This document shows positions 22,977-34,245 of a stretch of DNA of 64,000 nucleotides, piece after piece. The DNA lies in NCBI GenBank assembly GCA_002007465.1, contig LNAC01001861.1, positions 1 through 64,000 of the forward strand, read 5' to 3'. Position 1 is the stretch's first letter. Each line of letters begins with the position of its first letter. The DNA is from Ailurus styani (Eukaryota; Chordata; Mammalia; Carnivora; Ailuridae). The translations under genes and the position numbers were made by a program. The notes beneath the pieces were generated by a model, which saw nothing but the letters and a program-made list of their open reading frames with translations, did not search any database and was not told the DNA's origin.

Positions 22977-23007
<31 letters not shown>

Positions 23008-24360
23008 TGCGTGCGCGCATGATGAGTACTTTAATTTCTTTTCTTTGTAACTAGTTTTAAGCATTTGATTATGATTTGCTTTGGAGTTGTGCTTACAATT
23101 TACTGAGATTTCTGCATCTGTGAATTTTATATTTTAATCAAGTTTTGAAATTGTTCAGCATTTTTTTTTCAAATACATTTTTCTGTATTCTAGCCTACTT
23201 CTGGAATTATAATGGCAAATATATTAGGTCACATGAACTTGTCTCAGAACTCACTAGCAAATTTTTTAAATTTTGTTTGTTTTTCTCTTTTTATTTTCAT
23301 CTATTTCTATGCCTTAAAATTCACTATTCATTTTTCCCCTGCTATATCTAATCTATAATTTCCATCCCCTGTATACTTCCCCTCAGACATTACAATTTCC
23401 ATTTCTAGAAATTTGGTTTATCCTTTCTATATCTTTTTTAAATATCTTCAATGCCTCCACTTATCTTTTGTTTCACATAAAATACAGTTAAAATAACCAT
23501 GTTAATGTTCTTTTCTGCTAATACCTATGTTAATTCTGTATCAGTTTCAGCTAACTAGCTAATTTATCTCCTCATTATAGACCATATTTTCCTGCTTCTT
23601 TGCATGCCTTTTGTATACCAAACATAATAAATGTTCACGTGTGAAGTGGATACTTTTCTGTTCACGAAAAAGATATATCAAGCCTCATTCTTAGACACAG
23701 TTAGGGAAACTTCGGACAAATTTTAGTTTCACTTTTAAGATTTCAATGTTCAGTGTGGGGCTATTTTGCTGTGTATTGTACCCAGTGCCCCATGAATCAT
23801 GAAGATCCCTAGTCTGGCTGTTGGGAATAGGCACTACTGTGGACCTCTGTAAGTGCCAGGCACTCTTAACTTTTATCTTTCTGGGTGGTCAGGTTCCTGG
23901 CTTCAGGTATTTTTGTTTGTGTTTTGCTGCTGCTGTTGTTGTTGTTTGTTTCTGGTTTTTGTTTGTTTGCTTGTTTGTTTTTTCATGCATGCACTGATAC
24001 ACAATGAGGACCTTTGCAGATATGTTTTTTCTGTAAGTACCTCTCTCCTCAGTTCCTCTGTCCTGTGAATTTTATCCAACAATGTATTCCACATTTTCAA
24101 CCCTGCCTCTTCAATTCAGGGAGACAGCTGCATGCTGCCTGGGTTTGACAACCTGCACTATAGCCTGGAAACTTTCTCTAGACAATGAGTTTCACCAATA
24201 ATAGGGCTTTATTTCTCTGCTTGCCAACACTTAGTCCTGGTAACTTTGTTTTGTGATGTCCAATGTCTTGAAAAACCGTTAGTTCAACTATTTTACTTGT
24301 TTTGTGATTGTTTCAGGTCTAGGTTAAGTTCAGTCCCTGCTCTTTCATCTTGGTCAGAAG
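21720..24360 (-). mobile_element. Long ancient L1 remnant with ORF1 and endonuclease pieces
   Basis: About 2.6 kb of T-rich plus strand that is L1 in antisense. Going from high to low coordinate: 5' region ('cactactgtggacctctgta' side, 23700-24350); ORF1-like segment near 23000-23480 ('tctgcatctgtgaatttt', 'tatattaggtcacatgaact'); inter-ORF segment with 'gctgggtaaagaattctagg' at 22860-22880; and an endonuclease-like ORF2 start at 21740-22170 ('acatggtatatccttttcca', 'cagttatattatttttgatt'). Many stop codons and indels mean nothing is translatable. A HAL1-type affiliation of the middle is possible. The subfamily is not resolved. Confidence 0.8.
22975..23019 (+). repeat. (GT)n with GTGCGC end, inside L1
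   Basis: About twelve GT units, then 'atgtgtgtgcgtgcgcgcat'. It lies inside the L1 ORF1-proximal segment, so it expanded after the LINE was inserted. Confidence 0.95.
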
Positions 24361-24361
24361 A

Positions 24362-24655
24362 AGTACCATCCTCCAGTTTCAAGTTCAAATTTTATCACCT
24401 CAGACAGGGTTTGCTATGAACTTTCCTCCCCTATTTTCCCCTCATGTCACCAACTATTGCATCCCTTCTGTATGTCCTTTATATCCACTCTCCCAAACTG
24501 TGAGCACATTTTAATTATTCGTACACTTGTTCTCTTTTTCCTCTTTGACTAAATAATTTCATTCATCACAGCATGGACTTCTAGAATCCCAGAAATTGTG
24601 TTCACGACACATAATAATTGTTCATTAAATACTGGTTGAATAAATGAATAAATCT
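24362..24655 (+). mobile_element. L2 LINE 3' end
   Basis: 'tgctatgaactttcctcccc', 'ccaaactgtgagcacatttt', 'taattgttcattaaatactg' and the terminal 'gttgaataaatgaataaatc' match the L2 3' end in sense. Confidence 0.7.
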
Positions 24656-25715
24656 CAGTTGTGTTGTTTCTCTCTCATACTTGTATTTGCCTCTCTCATT
24701 ATTTAAAATTTAACATTCTGTGCATGCATTGTCTACTGAAGGACTTTGTTAAGCAGAATATTGGGTTAAGCAAAGAGGTGAATTGCCTTTCACTGGGCCT
24801 CTTTGCAAGGAGTTACCCAGCTGGCTGATCTGCATTCAAATGTAAGGTACAAAACTGAATATTTGTCCATGGAAAGCTTTCCAAGAGCACATTATATGAG
24901 CACCAGCCATATTGCTCCCTTCTTTCCTATGGCACTGCTCCCTGGATTGCCTACTTGAAATGAGTTTGCTTTAAGTACAAAATTGAAAATAAGCAGGAGA
25001 TTGCTGAGAGGTGAATATGGCAAGGTAGACTCTCCTAGTAATGACACAGGAGGTGGCGTATGTCATCTTCTGCTATTGTGACCTTTCTCTACCTCCAGCA
25101 ACACACATTACTCTGAAAAATGAACACAGTTAAAAAGGAGAAAAAAAAATTGAGCCATCAATTGGGATACTGTTTAGTCACAACCAGCTTGTTTACAGCT
25201 CTTTCTCTAACATGAAATGCTGTTGGACTTTTTGAATTATTTATCTTGCTTTTCTTTCAAGCAGAAAACTCCAAAGCTAGAATTAATTTGGAGATAACCC
25301 TCCATTCAAACTTTTACATTTAGAGACATTTATGTTATTTACATTTATAGTTAGAGAGAAAAGAAGCAATAATTACTAAGCACCTACTAATTTCTAGGGA
25401 CTACAATGGATCTTTTGATTTAGGGAAATAGAGACATGTAGAACAGACTTATGGAGGTCACACTCCAATTGGATTAAGTAGACTTAGTAATGCCAAACAT
25501 CTGATGGATATCTGTACATCATAAACTATCATGGAATGAGATGCCATGGAATGCCATGGGCTCTAAGGACATAGCACATAAAAATGGGGTCAGAAGAAAA
25601 TCGTGTATTGGAACTTTTATTTTATTTTATTTCATTTTATTAGTAATAATGATTGCACAGCTAAGACACTTTAGGAAAATCCTGACATAATAGCAATAGC
25701 ATGGACTATAAGAGT
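24656..25715. other. Unique sequence
   Basis: About 1 kb with no recognised repeat other than a TTTTA-rich tract at 25615-25645. No gene seen. Confidence 0.4.
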
Positions 25716-25717
25716 CA

Positions 25718-25855
25718 TACAAATTTAGTCAGATGGGGAAACTAAAACTCAGTGAGTTTCAGTATTGTACCTAAGGCCACTCGGCTAATAAGAATAAGAG
25801 TAAGGATCTCTCAGATCTAATAGTTGAAGCTCTTTGTTCTATCAGATTACTTATA
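25718..25855 (-). mobile_element. MIR SINE
   Basis: 'gatggggaaactaaaactca', 'cctaaggccactcggctaat', 'aagaataagagtaaggatct' and 'tgaagctctttgttctatca' follow the antisense MIR well. Confidence 0.75.
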
Positions 25856-27430
25856 GACAGCAAAACTGATGTTTTAATGAATATTTCATCTTGTTATAAT
25901 ATGGGCTAGATGATCAAGTGGTGTGAAATCAAGTTCCTGCTGTTTATGTGGTCAAAAATATGTGAACTTGAGTGACTTAAAAATTAACACCCAGAAGAGA
26001 GTGGACCGTTCTACTATGCTTCTTATGCTGAGACTTCCATCAGCGAGTGATTTTCTTGCTTTAAATTTAATGCTGACTCTGTTCAAGCAGAAAATAGATT
26101 TGAAGACAATGAAAAATGCACCACTTTATTTCCCTAAGGGCTTCCCTACACAGTAGGCCATGAACAAAACTAATTTTATAAGCAGAGACAAACAACAAAG
26201 TTAATCTTCAAATGCAAAAATTTATGTATTTTTCTAAATTATTTTACTAAGTATTGATTCCCTGATTCTTATTATCCATCTTCAAATCACAGGGCTCTGT
26301 GTAGAATTTGCATACATTCTGGTAACAAAATTCATAATCAAAAAGGAAAAGGGAAATAATCCCACCATGGTGCATGTAATTTTTCTGTCCAAGGGAACCT
26401 TGTAAATTGCCGATAAAAATAAATTGTAGTGAATGAGAAAATCATAAGAAGTAAAATATCAAAGAATCCTTAGTGATAACTTGGTCCAGTGATTTTTTTT
26501 CTCACTCCCGAGGGGGAAAAGTTGATTTTTGAGAAGGAGAATTTTGATTGCAATTTTTCCACATGGGTACCATGTTTTGGAGGATTTTCCAATACTATAA
26601 CATTACCTTTATCGAGAAATAATGATTATACTGATTTGACCAATTTAAAACATTGGAAAAGGTGCAGAGCTTGTGATCATCTGCAGCAACAACAACCAAA
26701 ACAATTCGCTGAGGTCCAAATTATTGCTGACCTTGGAGGAGACCAAGAAAGTATGAGGGTGTGATTCCATGGTTGGCTTCAGTGGGTTTTATGATCATAT
26801 ATCCCCTCAAAGGGAAATGAAAGACAAAAAGACAGTTGAATCTTTTTTGGAGTAAAGAACATAGAATAAGATCAGGCTGAGAGCAAATTGCACCTTCAAG
26901 GTCATAGAAGGAAATACAGTACAGTTCCATTCGTATGGACAAATGGACAACTTCTAAGAACTTATGAAGATGTGAGTAAGCTTAGAGTAGAAGAAGATTG
27001 GGGGTTAGCAGGAGACCTGTGCAAAATTAGTGGATTGTTCACTGCTAGTCTCTTGTCACTCTTTGATGTTTCAAAAGTACAATAAATTAAATGTTTATAG
27101 AAAAGGATGCTAAATAGGAGCCTATTAAACATAATCCAATCCTTAGGTCCTTAGCTGAATCCCCAACATGTTTTAACAATTATGGAAATTCTTACAGCCT
27201 CCTTTTCATGTATCTCTAGAAAAATTTACAAGAAGACAAATGTTGCTATATAGCATAAGGACCTATGTTACTACATGACATCAATTTCCAATACTCATGC
27301 CATGACTTTACCCTTGAAACAGCATAGAATGTATGATTTCCAACTCAAAATCTGTAACATTCTATATTATCTTATAATCATGTTATTCGACTTGTTTAAC
27401 TAATTATATCACTTAATAATTTAAATAGCC
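25856..27430. other. Unique sequence with small orphan frames
   Basis: About 1.6 kb without a recognised repeat. Plus-strand frames at 25923-26156 (77 codons) and 26489-26764 (91 codons, with a short Gln run) look like chance. No splice-bounded exon can be argued from the sequence alone. Confidence 0.4.
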
Positions 27431-27431
27431 T

Positions 27432-27510
27432 GGGACGCCTGGGTGGCTCACTTGGTTAAGCAGCTGCCTTCGGCTCAAGTCGTGATCCCAGGATCCTGGG
27501 ATTGAGTCCC
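27432..27510 (+). mobile_element. Can-SINE head-only fragment
   Basis: 'gggacgcctgggtggctcac', 'ggttaagcagctgccttcgg', 'gatcctgggattgagtccc', then an abrupt switch to unrelated sequence. The CT block and A-tail are missing, so a deletion or rearrangement removed the 3' half. Confidence 0.9.
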
Positions 27511-27905
27511 AAGCTTTAATGGGCAAGTAGGACCTTAATGACATACAGAATGAGATTCAGTAGATTCGGCAGTTCTAACACATTGTCAGGTAATGCCACT
27601 GCTGATGGTACACGTACCATTCTTTAAGGAACAAGAGCTGAAAGCAAGTGTCTTCCTCTGGGGCCCAAGAAAAGGGCTTCTGTGAAACTAGTATATCTGG
27701 TAATATGATACCATGAAATGAGAATACAGAGCAAGTAAACAGAACAGAGAAGGAGTGAAAGCCAATACATGTACAGACAAATAGGTCACCAGGATAGGTA
27801 TAGGTTCCACTGGGAACTTTTAAGGAGTTTTGTGAAATATTTATTAAAATTTTCTGCCTAGGGGATAAAAGAAAGAAATTTCTTTTAAAGAAATTTTCTT
27901 TTAAA
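27511..27905. other. Unique sequence with a local repeated block
   Basis: Contains 'tctgcctaggggataaaa' at 27853-27870, found again at 29023-29040. A reiterated 'tcttttaaagaaat' motif follows at 27889-27912. A 114-codon minus frame (27575-27919) has no domain. Confidence 0.45.
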
Positions 27906-27912
27906 GAAATTT

Positions 27913-28130
27913 GGGTCACCTGGATGGCTCAGTTGGTTAAGCACCCAACTATTGGTTTTGGCTCAGGTCATGATCTCAGTGTAATGAGATTGAGACCCAT
28001 GTCAGGCTCCTCACTCAGAGGGGAGTCTACTTGAAATTCTCTCTCTCCCTCTGCCCCTCCCCCTGCTCTCTCTTCTCTCTTCCTCAAATCAATAAATAAA
28101 TCTTAAAAAAAAAAAAGAAGAAGAAGAAAA
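27913..28130 (+). mobile_element. Can-SINE, older caniform type
   Basis: Head 'gggtcacctggatggctcag', 'ggttaagcacccaactattg', body 'ctgcccctccccctgctctc', A-rich tail running into AAG repeats. No clear target-site duplication remains, in keeping with greater age. Confidence 0.92.
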
Positions 28131-29635
28131 ATATTTAGCCACCCATCCAACTTTATTCCCACCAAAGGTGGCTCTCTGAACCTGCCCTTCCAGTTTACAG
28201 CTGAGTGATAATAGAACAGTTTTCAATGACAGTCTCATCCATACACATCAGAGAAGACTCAGGGCATGAAACAAAAATATTTACAACATGGACTAAAACA
28301 ATGTGCTGTTTATATTGCTCCAGCAGAAAGTTAGCCAAGGTCTACTTGAAACCAATTGTCATCAAAGGGACCGAACAGGTAGCTAAGAGAATTTGGAGAT
28401 AATACACAAGAATTATAAGATGTAATATGCTTTATTATGACTGGCTGGTCCCTTGAGCCTAAGCACTTGGCTACAGTAAAACTCATGTCTCCTTCAGATA
28501 AAAGCCAAATGGTTCCTTAGCATCCTGCCACATTTCTTCCCCCAAGGCAAAATCAAGATTTCGCCATTCTAATGGTGAAAGCATAGGCACACTGTTAGAT
28601 AGTAAGCGTCAGGGGATAAGGTCAATGTTACAGCATTTTCTCTTTCAGAGAGGTGGATGGCCTTTGAGGGACCAGGAAAAGTCACTGAGGCCTTTTCTCC
28701 TCTCAGAATTTCTATGGCTCTTCCAGTGCCTCCTAGTTCATAAAATGGTTGCTATTTGGTAGGGAATCTGATCTAATTACTCTTCCTACTCTTTAAAAGA
28801 AAACTATATCCTATAGCGAAATAACTGTATACTATTAAAACACAGAACTCCGTCACACACAGCCACAGAAGAGATCTTTTTCCTTTGGAGTTTCAAATCC
28901 CAGGCTTTGTCTATCTCCCCTAAATGAGTCTAAGAGATTATCACCCACCCCATTGACAATGGTTATAGAAACCAAGCACCTCTGGGTTTGAGGCAGCTAG
29001 TCCTTTCACTTTCCTTACTATATCTGCCTAGGGGATAAAATAATGAAATATTTGGGGAACCTGGGTGGCATCCCCCAACTAATTAGAATGTTTCCGAAGG
29101 TTTAGATTTTTCTGTAGACAATCACACCAGAAACTAATCTCTTACTCAGGGAACTGAGCAACTGATAACCTAAATTCTCTGCATTATTTTCCCCTTAGGG
29201 GGAAACTGGGGGATTTTTAATATGTCAGGAACATATAGGCTCCCACATGAATGATCTGTTTTGGAGTATGAGAAACTGACATGTTCAAGAAAACTTTGCG
29301 ATTCAATGGAACATCAAATGACTTATATCTGGCAAGAGGTGATATTGTGTAGAAGAAAGAGTTTTGGCCCAAGTGTTAGAATAAATTCTCTGCATTCTTG
29401 AATTGACTTTCCAGATACTCTTCCAAACAAAATGCATGACTATAAATTTATTCTTTGGATGCCAAAACTTCAGTTTCCCCAAACTTAAAAATAAGAAAAA
29501 TATTATTCTTGTTCAGATCTCAGGATTATCAAGGGAAACAAATATTTTAGTTTTGCCCAATATACACATATATTGGCTTTATCTTTCAAGTAAGAAAGCC
29601 TAGAAGCAACAACAAGCTAGTAGCAATGAGCATGC
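28131..29635. other. Unassigned sequence
   Basis: About 1.5 kb. A probable SINE-head remnant, 'ggggaacctgggtggca', follows the repeated 18-mer near 29053-29070. The rest is unassigned, and the right part may be an upstream extension of the LINE at 29640. Confidence 0.4.
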
Positions 29636-29639
29636 CTAC

Positions 29640-30905
29640 CACCCTGATCTTGGTTTTTAAGTACCATTGTCCAATAAAAGGAACAAGCTCTTCTTGGAGA
29701 AACTGCTGATTCTAGGTCTGGAATAGGAACTATAAAATGAGCCGGTAGCATCTTGAAGTACCAGAAGTACAGGCGTACTTAAAAACAAAAACACAGTGAC
29801 GAGGGGTTTAAGAGAACAACTCAGGATCCAACTGAAAAAGCACTCAATGGCCAAGGCTAGAATGATTTGAAAAGTAAAACAAATAAATTAGAATTGGATT
29901 AAACCTGAAGTATAAAATAAATATCCGTTAGTCAATACTTATATAAATAAGTAACTGAGTAATAATTAGCTTTAAATAAATGAGACAAAAAGAAAAATCT
30001 CCCACGAAGAGCTGTAATTTATGTAGACACTCTACTCTGTCCTGAAGGAAATGGAAAATAATTTCCCACTCCTCAAATGGGTGTTATACATAGTGACTTC
30101 CTTCCCAAAAGCAGAGTATGGAAAGGGAAATGAAAGTGTAACTTTTCAGTAGAAAAACCTAATAAAAACTACTCCAGGGCGCCTGGGTGGCTCAGTGGGT
30201 TAAAGCCTCTGCCTTCAGCTCAGGTCATGATCTCAGGGTCCTGGGATCGAGGCCCGCATCGGGCTCTCTGCTCAGCAGGGAGCCTGCTTCCCCCTCTCTC
30301 TCTGCCTGCCTCTCTGCCTCCTTGTGATCTCTCTCCCGCTGTGAAATAAATAAATAAAATCTTTAAAAAAAAAAAAAAAACTACTCCAGTCATGTGACCA
30401 AGTTCAACATTAACTGCAATAGCTCATATTGTTAGTGTGTATTAGTGTTAGTGTGTATCCTCTTCATGTGATGAAAGAACACTTTATCGTCTTCCTCCTG
30501 ATAAGACACAATGCCTTTCTAATCATAGAAAAAACATCAGACTAATCCCATTTGATGGACACAAAATATCTGACTACCACTACCCAAAACTCTCAAGCTC
30601 AAAAAAAGAGAAAGTCTGAGAAACTATCACTGTAGAGGAATCTAAGGAGACATGATGACTAAATGTAATGTGATATCCTTGATGGGATACTTGAATACGA
30701 AAAAGACAGTCGGAAAACAAAGGAACTTTGAATAAAGTGGAGCTTAGTTCGTAACAATGTATCATTATTAGTTTAATAATAGTGACAACTATACCATAAT
30801 TATCTAACATCTATCAATAGCAGAATTAACTGGGTGTGAGGTCTGGGGAACTCTGTGTAATATCTTCACAATTTTCCTGTAAATTTGTCCTAAAAAATAA
30901 AGCCC
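29640..30905 (+). mobile_element. Ancient LINE 3' segment (L1M-like), split by a SINE
   Basis: 'atggccaaggctagaatgat', 'tagtgacttccttcccaaaa', 'gaaagtctgagaaactatca', 'ggagacatgatgactaaatg', 'aactctgtgtaatatcttca' and 'ttcctgtaaatttgtcctaa' follow a common mammalian LINE 3' region ending in 'aaaaataaag'. A young Can-SINE at 30177-30375 splits it. L1M-type is my best guess. Confidence 0.6.
30177..30375 (+). mobile_element. Can-SINE, mustelid-type, 13-bp duplication
   Basis: Young full-length copy with duplication 'aaaaactactcca' (30164-30176 and 30376-30388), nested in the older LINE. Confidence 0.97.
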
Positions 30906-31590
30906 CTCAGCATTTTTAACAATGGAATTACATGGGAGTCAGAAGAGCAAAGTATGAATTTATGTTATCTATCTATCCATCTGTCTATCTATCTATTCAT
31001 TCTTTTAACAAACTGATACAATACTGCAATTTACAAGTTGCTCACAGTTCAGTGGAATAAAAATATATAAGGACAATGACAATATTGTTAAAGTACAAAC
31101 ATTATATTTAGCCAAATATATAATCTGCATATCTACCCCATAGACCTAGCCCTTTTCCCTTTTCAATAATTGAGGTAGATCAAGACAGTCTAGGTACTAG
31201 CGGTCACCATCCTATCTTGTCCTAGTAGGTAAAGAAAAAAAAAAGTGAGAGATAATGTAGCATAGTTAATAAAATGGCCTTTTCTTGATAAAAATTACAA
31301 TGCTGACTATAAAACACTTTTATTATTCATGAGTGGTTTGTTGAAAGAGATTTTCAATTTCTTCTGTTAATTTTACTACTGAGTCTATTTTAAAATTAAA
31401 AAGTAATAGGGCAGTGGCAAGGGATAAGATAGAAATATAATCACTAGAGTATGAATTATTTGTTGAGGTAAATAGTAATTTTTAAAGAGAAAATAAGTGT
31501 GAATATTCTTGACTCTTGTTCCAGGGAAATTTACATTAAATATTTGGTTTGGAATATTTACCCAGGAAGGCAGAATTGATGAAAAACCTA
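30906..31590. other. Unique sequence with (ATCT)n
   Basis: An imperfect ATCT tract lies at 30966-30997. The rest is AT-rich with no recognised feature. Confidence 0.5.
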
Positions 31591-31594
31591 ACAT

Positions 31595-32170
31595 TATTTG
31601 ATAACCTATTGTGTCCCAGGCCTTGGCTAGACATTTGTAGTAGTGGCATATTATTTAATTATCACCTGTCCTAACTCCAGCTACCAAAACAAAATAACAT
31701 AAACTGGGTACTTTAAAATAACAGATAATTTCACAGTTCTGAAAGCTGGGAAGTCCAAGATCAAGGTGCTGGCTGATTTATTTCTTGGCGAGGACCCTCT
31801 TCCTATCTTGTGGATGACTGCCTTCTGTCTGTGTCCTCACATGGCAGAGACAGAATGAGCTCTGGTATCTTTTCTTCTCGTAAGGCCATTCATCCCAGGG
31901 GAGGGCTCATCCTCATGACTAATTTCTTTCCGAAGGCCCCATCTTTAAATTCCATTATGTTGGGGGTTAGGGTCTAAACATAATGAATTTTGAGGGGACA
32001 CAGATATTCATTCTATAACATCATCTTAAACTGAAAGAATAAATATCATTTTTGCTTTATTCCTTCTTACTTTTGCAGATAAGGAAACTGCGGTTCAGGC
32101 AAGTTTATAAGTTGCACAAGGCCTACCAGCAACTGTAGGTCTAGCTGGAGGCTGCTGGTCAAATTGTGGT
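31595..32170 (-). mobile_element. MIR SINE split by a MaLR LTR
   Basis: Left piece 'aacctattgtgtcccaggcc', 'ttatttaattatcacc'; right piece 'tttgcagataaggaaactgc', 'ggttcaggcaagtttataag', 'ttgcacaaggc'. Together they form one antisense MIR interrupted by the LTR at 31667-32020. Confidence 0.7.
31667..32020 (-). mobile_element. Solo LTR, MaLR type (MLT1A-like)
   Basis: A 354-base element whose plus strand starts 'tgtcctaactccagct' and ends 'tctataaca', so its minus strand begins TGTTA and ends GGACA, the TG...CA form of an LTR. Antisense blocks 'cacagttctgaaagctggga', 'gtccaagatcaaggtgctgg', 'tgtgtcctcacatggcagag' and 'tgggggttagggtctaaaca' match MLT1A-class ERVL-MaLR LTRs. Flanking 'tcacc'/'tcatc' is a near-perfect 5-bp target duplication. 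No internal region is present, so no viral protein is encoded. Confidence 0.85.
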
Positions 32171-34026
32171 CCGATAGTATTATTCAAAGAGAAATCATTG
32201 TTTGAATAACCCTAAAATCTTTGTGACTTAATACTGAGGGATTTATTTAGTTTTCATTTTTTTCAATACATTTCAAGTTAGCAGGGGACACTGTTTATTC
32301 TTTCTGGTAGGGACACTGTCCCCAAGACATTCAGGTTCCTCAAATAGGTCCACTGCATCAGGTCAGCAAAGTAAGAAAGAGAGAGATATGAAGGATTAGA
32401 AAATGTGTTGACATTGCTGATACGCTGTTTATGAGCTATATTCTCCATGCCAGAATTCAGTTACTAGATCATAGTTCACCACAAAGGGGACTTAGAGATA
32501 TAATCTTGCTACATGTCCAGAAGAAAAGGGAATAAAAAGGAGAAGGTATAATAAATAAACAAACATTCCCAGCCCCCCAAATTGAGTCTTTTTAGGGGAA
32601 AAAAATCTATATGAGCATTAATTTCTGGAGAGTCCTCTGTCATGAAATAAGTTGATTCCAGCAGTTCAAGCACACTTTGGGGTTCAGAGGTCTGACATCA
32701 GGAGACAAAAATGAAAGAGGATGACTTCCATTCAGAAGATGCAGCCCACCAACGAATATGCCAAGGGAAGCCAGGCTGTATGTGGAGATGGAAGCAGAAC
32801 TGGAAAAGTATGAGAGCAGAAAGTGGACAGTACATATGAAGTGCTCATTAGCCTGAGGACAAAATACTTCTGATGAAACCAAGAGCTAATTAAACCATAG
32901 GGGGCAAACCATATTGGCTGTATCACAAAGCAACAGGTTTTGATTTTAGCAACGCTTCTTGGGGCACAGTGAAAGAATGTGATTTTGAAGTTGTATAGAC
33001 AGACCATTACTGATGGTCTGTCATTGCCCTGATTGTGAAAAATAGTGTTAGCTTGAGACAAATCCTAAAGAATGTGAACCACTCTGTCATAGAAAGCACT
33101 CTGTGTAGATATCAGCATAATCCCATTAAATAGCAATCAGGGATCTGAACTTTCATTGAAATGTAGGGCTTGGTAGGCTAAACCCTACGTATACCATTTT
33201 ATAAAGAGAAAGCATTTGCATTTGGTTGCTCTAAGTCTAGTGATAACCCAAAAGAGATACTAAGCATGTGGCAGAACTTTCTCATCCTTTATCCTGTCAA
33301 ACCCTGATTTCTACATCCTGCAGGCATACATGAGTTCACTTTTTAAAAACTCACTTTCTCTACCCTCATCAGTCTTAAACCTGACTTTCAGACTGGTTTG
33401 AAAGCAACCAGGGGTAATGGCAACTCTGATTCCGTTCTTTTAACCATTTTAGCCTCATATCTTTTATTCTCTAGCTTCTTTCTCTGCTGGTGCATTTAAT
33501 TCTACCTAAACTGCAGAAGTTACTTACTATTTAAACAGAAAAATCTACTTTATGATTACACCATCACTTCTTTCTTCCCTACTTTAACTATATTTACCTC
33601 ACATGCTGATTTAACTGATCTGATTTAAAAATTTTATATTTCTCCCCTACTTTTATAGGGCCTAACACCAACTTTTAGATAGAAGTTGCTCAACAAATGT
33701 GTGAAAAAATAAAATAAATGGAATTAACTCTGGCTGTTGGTAACCAAGACAGTGGTCATATGTTACTTCCTGAACATGCAGTTATCTCTGAAATTCTATG
33801 TACAAGTTTAACTTTACTGTTAATATTTCATCATTAACAGAACAAATGTCTGAAAATATTTAATGTAAAAATAAATGAATAGCTCTATATTTTGTACATT
33901 AATGGAATCATAAAACCTTACAAAACATAATAGTTTATCAAGCAAATGCTTATTTTAACTTTTTTGTTAAATATATTATATAGGTCCATAGTATCTTATC
34001 CCACCTAATCATCACAATCATGCATG
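32171..34026. other. Unique sequence
   Basis: About 1.9 kb with no confident repeat. The end of an L2- or MIR-like element may be present at 33650-33720 ('agaagttgctcaacaaatgt'). Minus frames of 80 and 109 codons at 32640-33061 overlap each other and have no domain. Confidence 0.4.
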
Positions 34027-34035
34027 GAGAATTTT

Positions 34036-34236
34036 TTTTTTAAAGATTTTATTTATTCATTTGACACAGAGAGAGAGATTACAAGTAGGCAGAGAGGCAG
34101 GCAGAGAGAGAGGAGAGAGGAGTAAGCAGGCTCCCCGCTGAGCAGAGAGCCCGATGTGGGCCTCGATCCCAGGACCCTGGGATCATGACCTGAGCCGAAA
34201 GCAGAGGCTTTAACCCACTGAGCCACCCAGGCGCCC
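34036..34236 (-). mobile_element. Can-SINE, mustelid-type
   Basis: Minus-strand young copy with 'ggcagagaggcaggcagag' body and head complement 'gagccacccaggcgccc'. The duplication 'gagaatttt' lies at 34027-34035 and 34237-34245. Confidence 0.96.
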
Positions 34237-34245
34237 GAGAATTTT

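Noticed and set aside
21720..24360. L1 remnant as a possibly active element
   Set aside because: Frames are broken throughout, the reverse transcriptase part is missing and divergence is high.
26489..26764. 91-codon frame with acidic and Gln-rich parts
   Set aside because: It does not resemble a known domain and is not bounded by convincing splice sites.
27575..27919. 114-codon minus-strand frame
   Set aside because: No domain or motif, and its start lies by a reiterated AAAGAAAT-type sequence. Length is within chance for AT-rich DNA of this size.
32732..33061. 109-codon minus-strand frame overlapping an 80-codon frame
   Set aside because: The two frames overlap in different phases with no domain or conserved motif. 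Nothing supports an exon.
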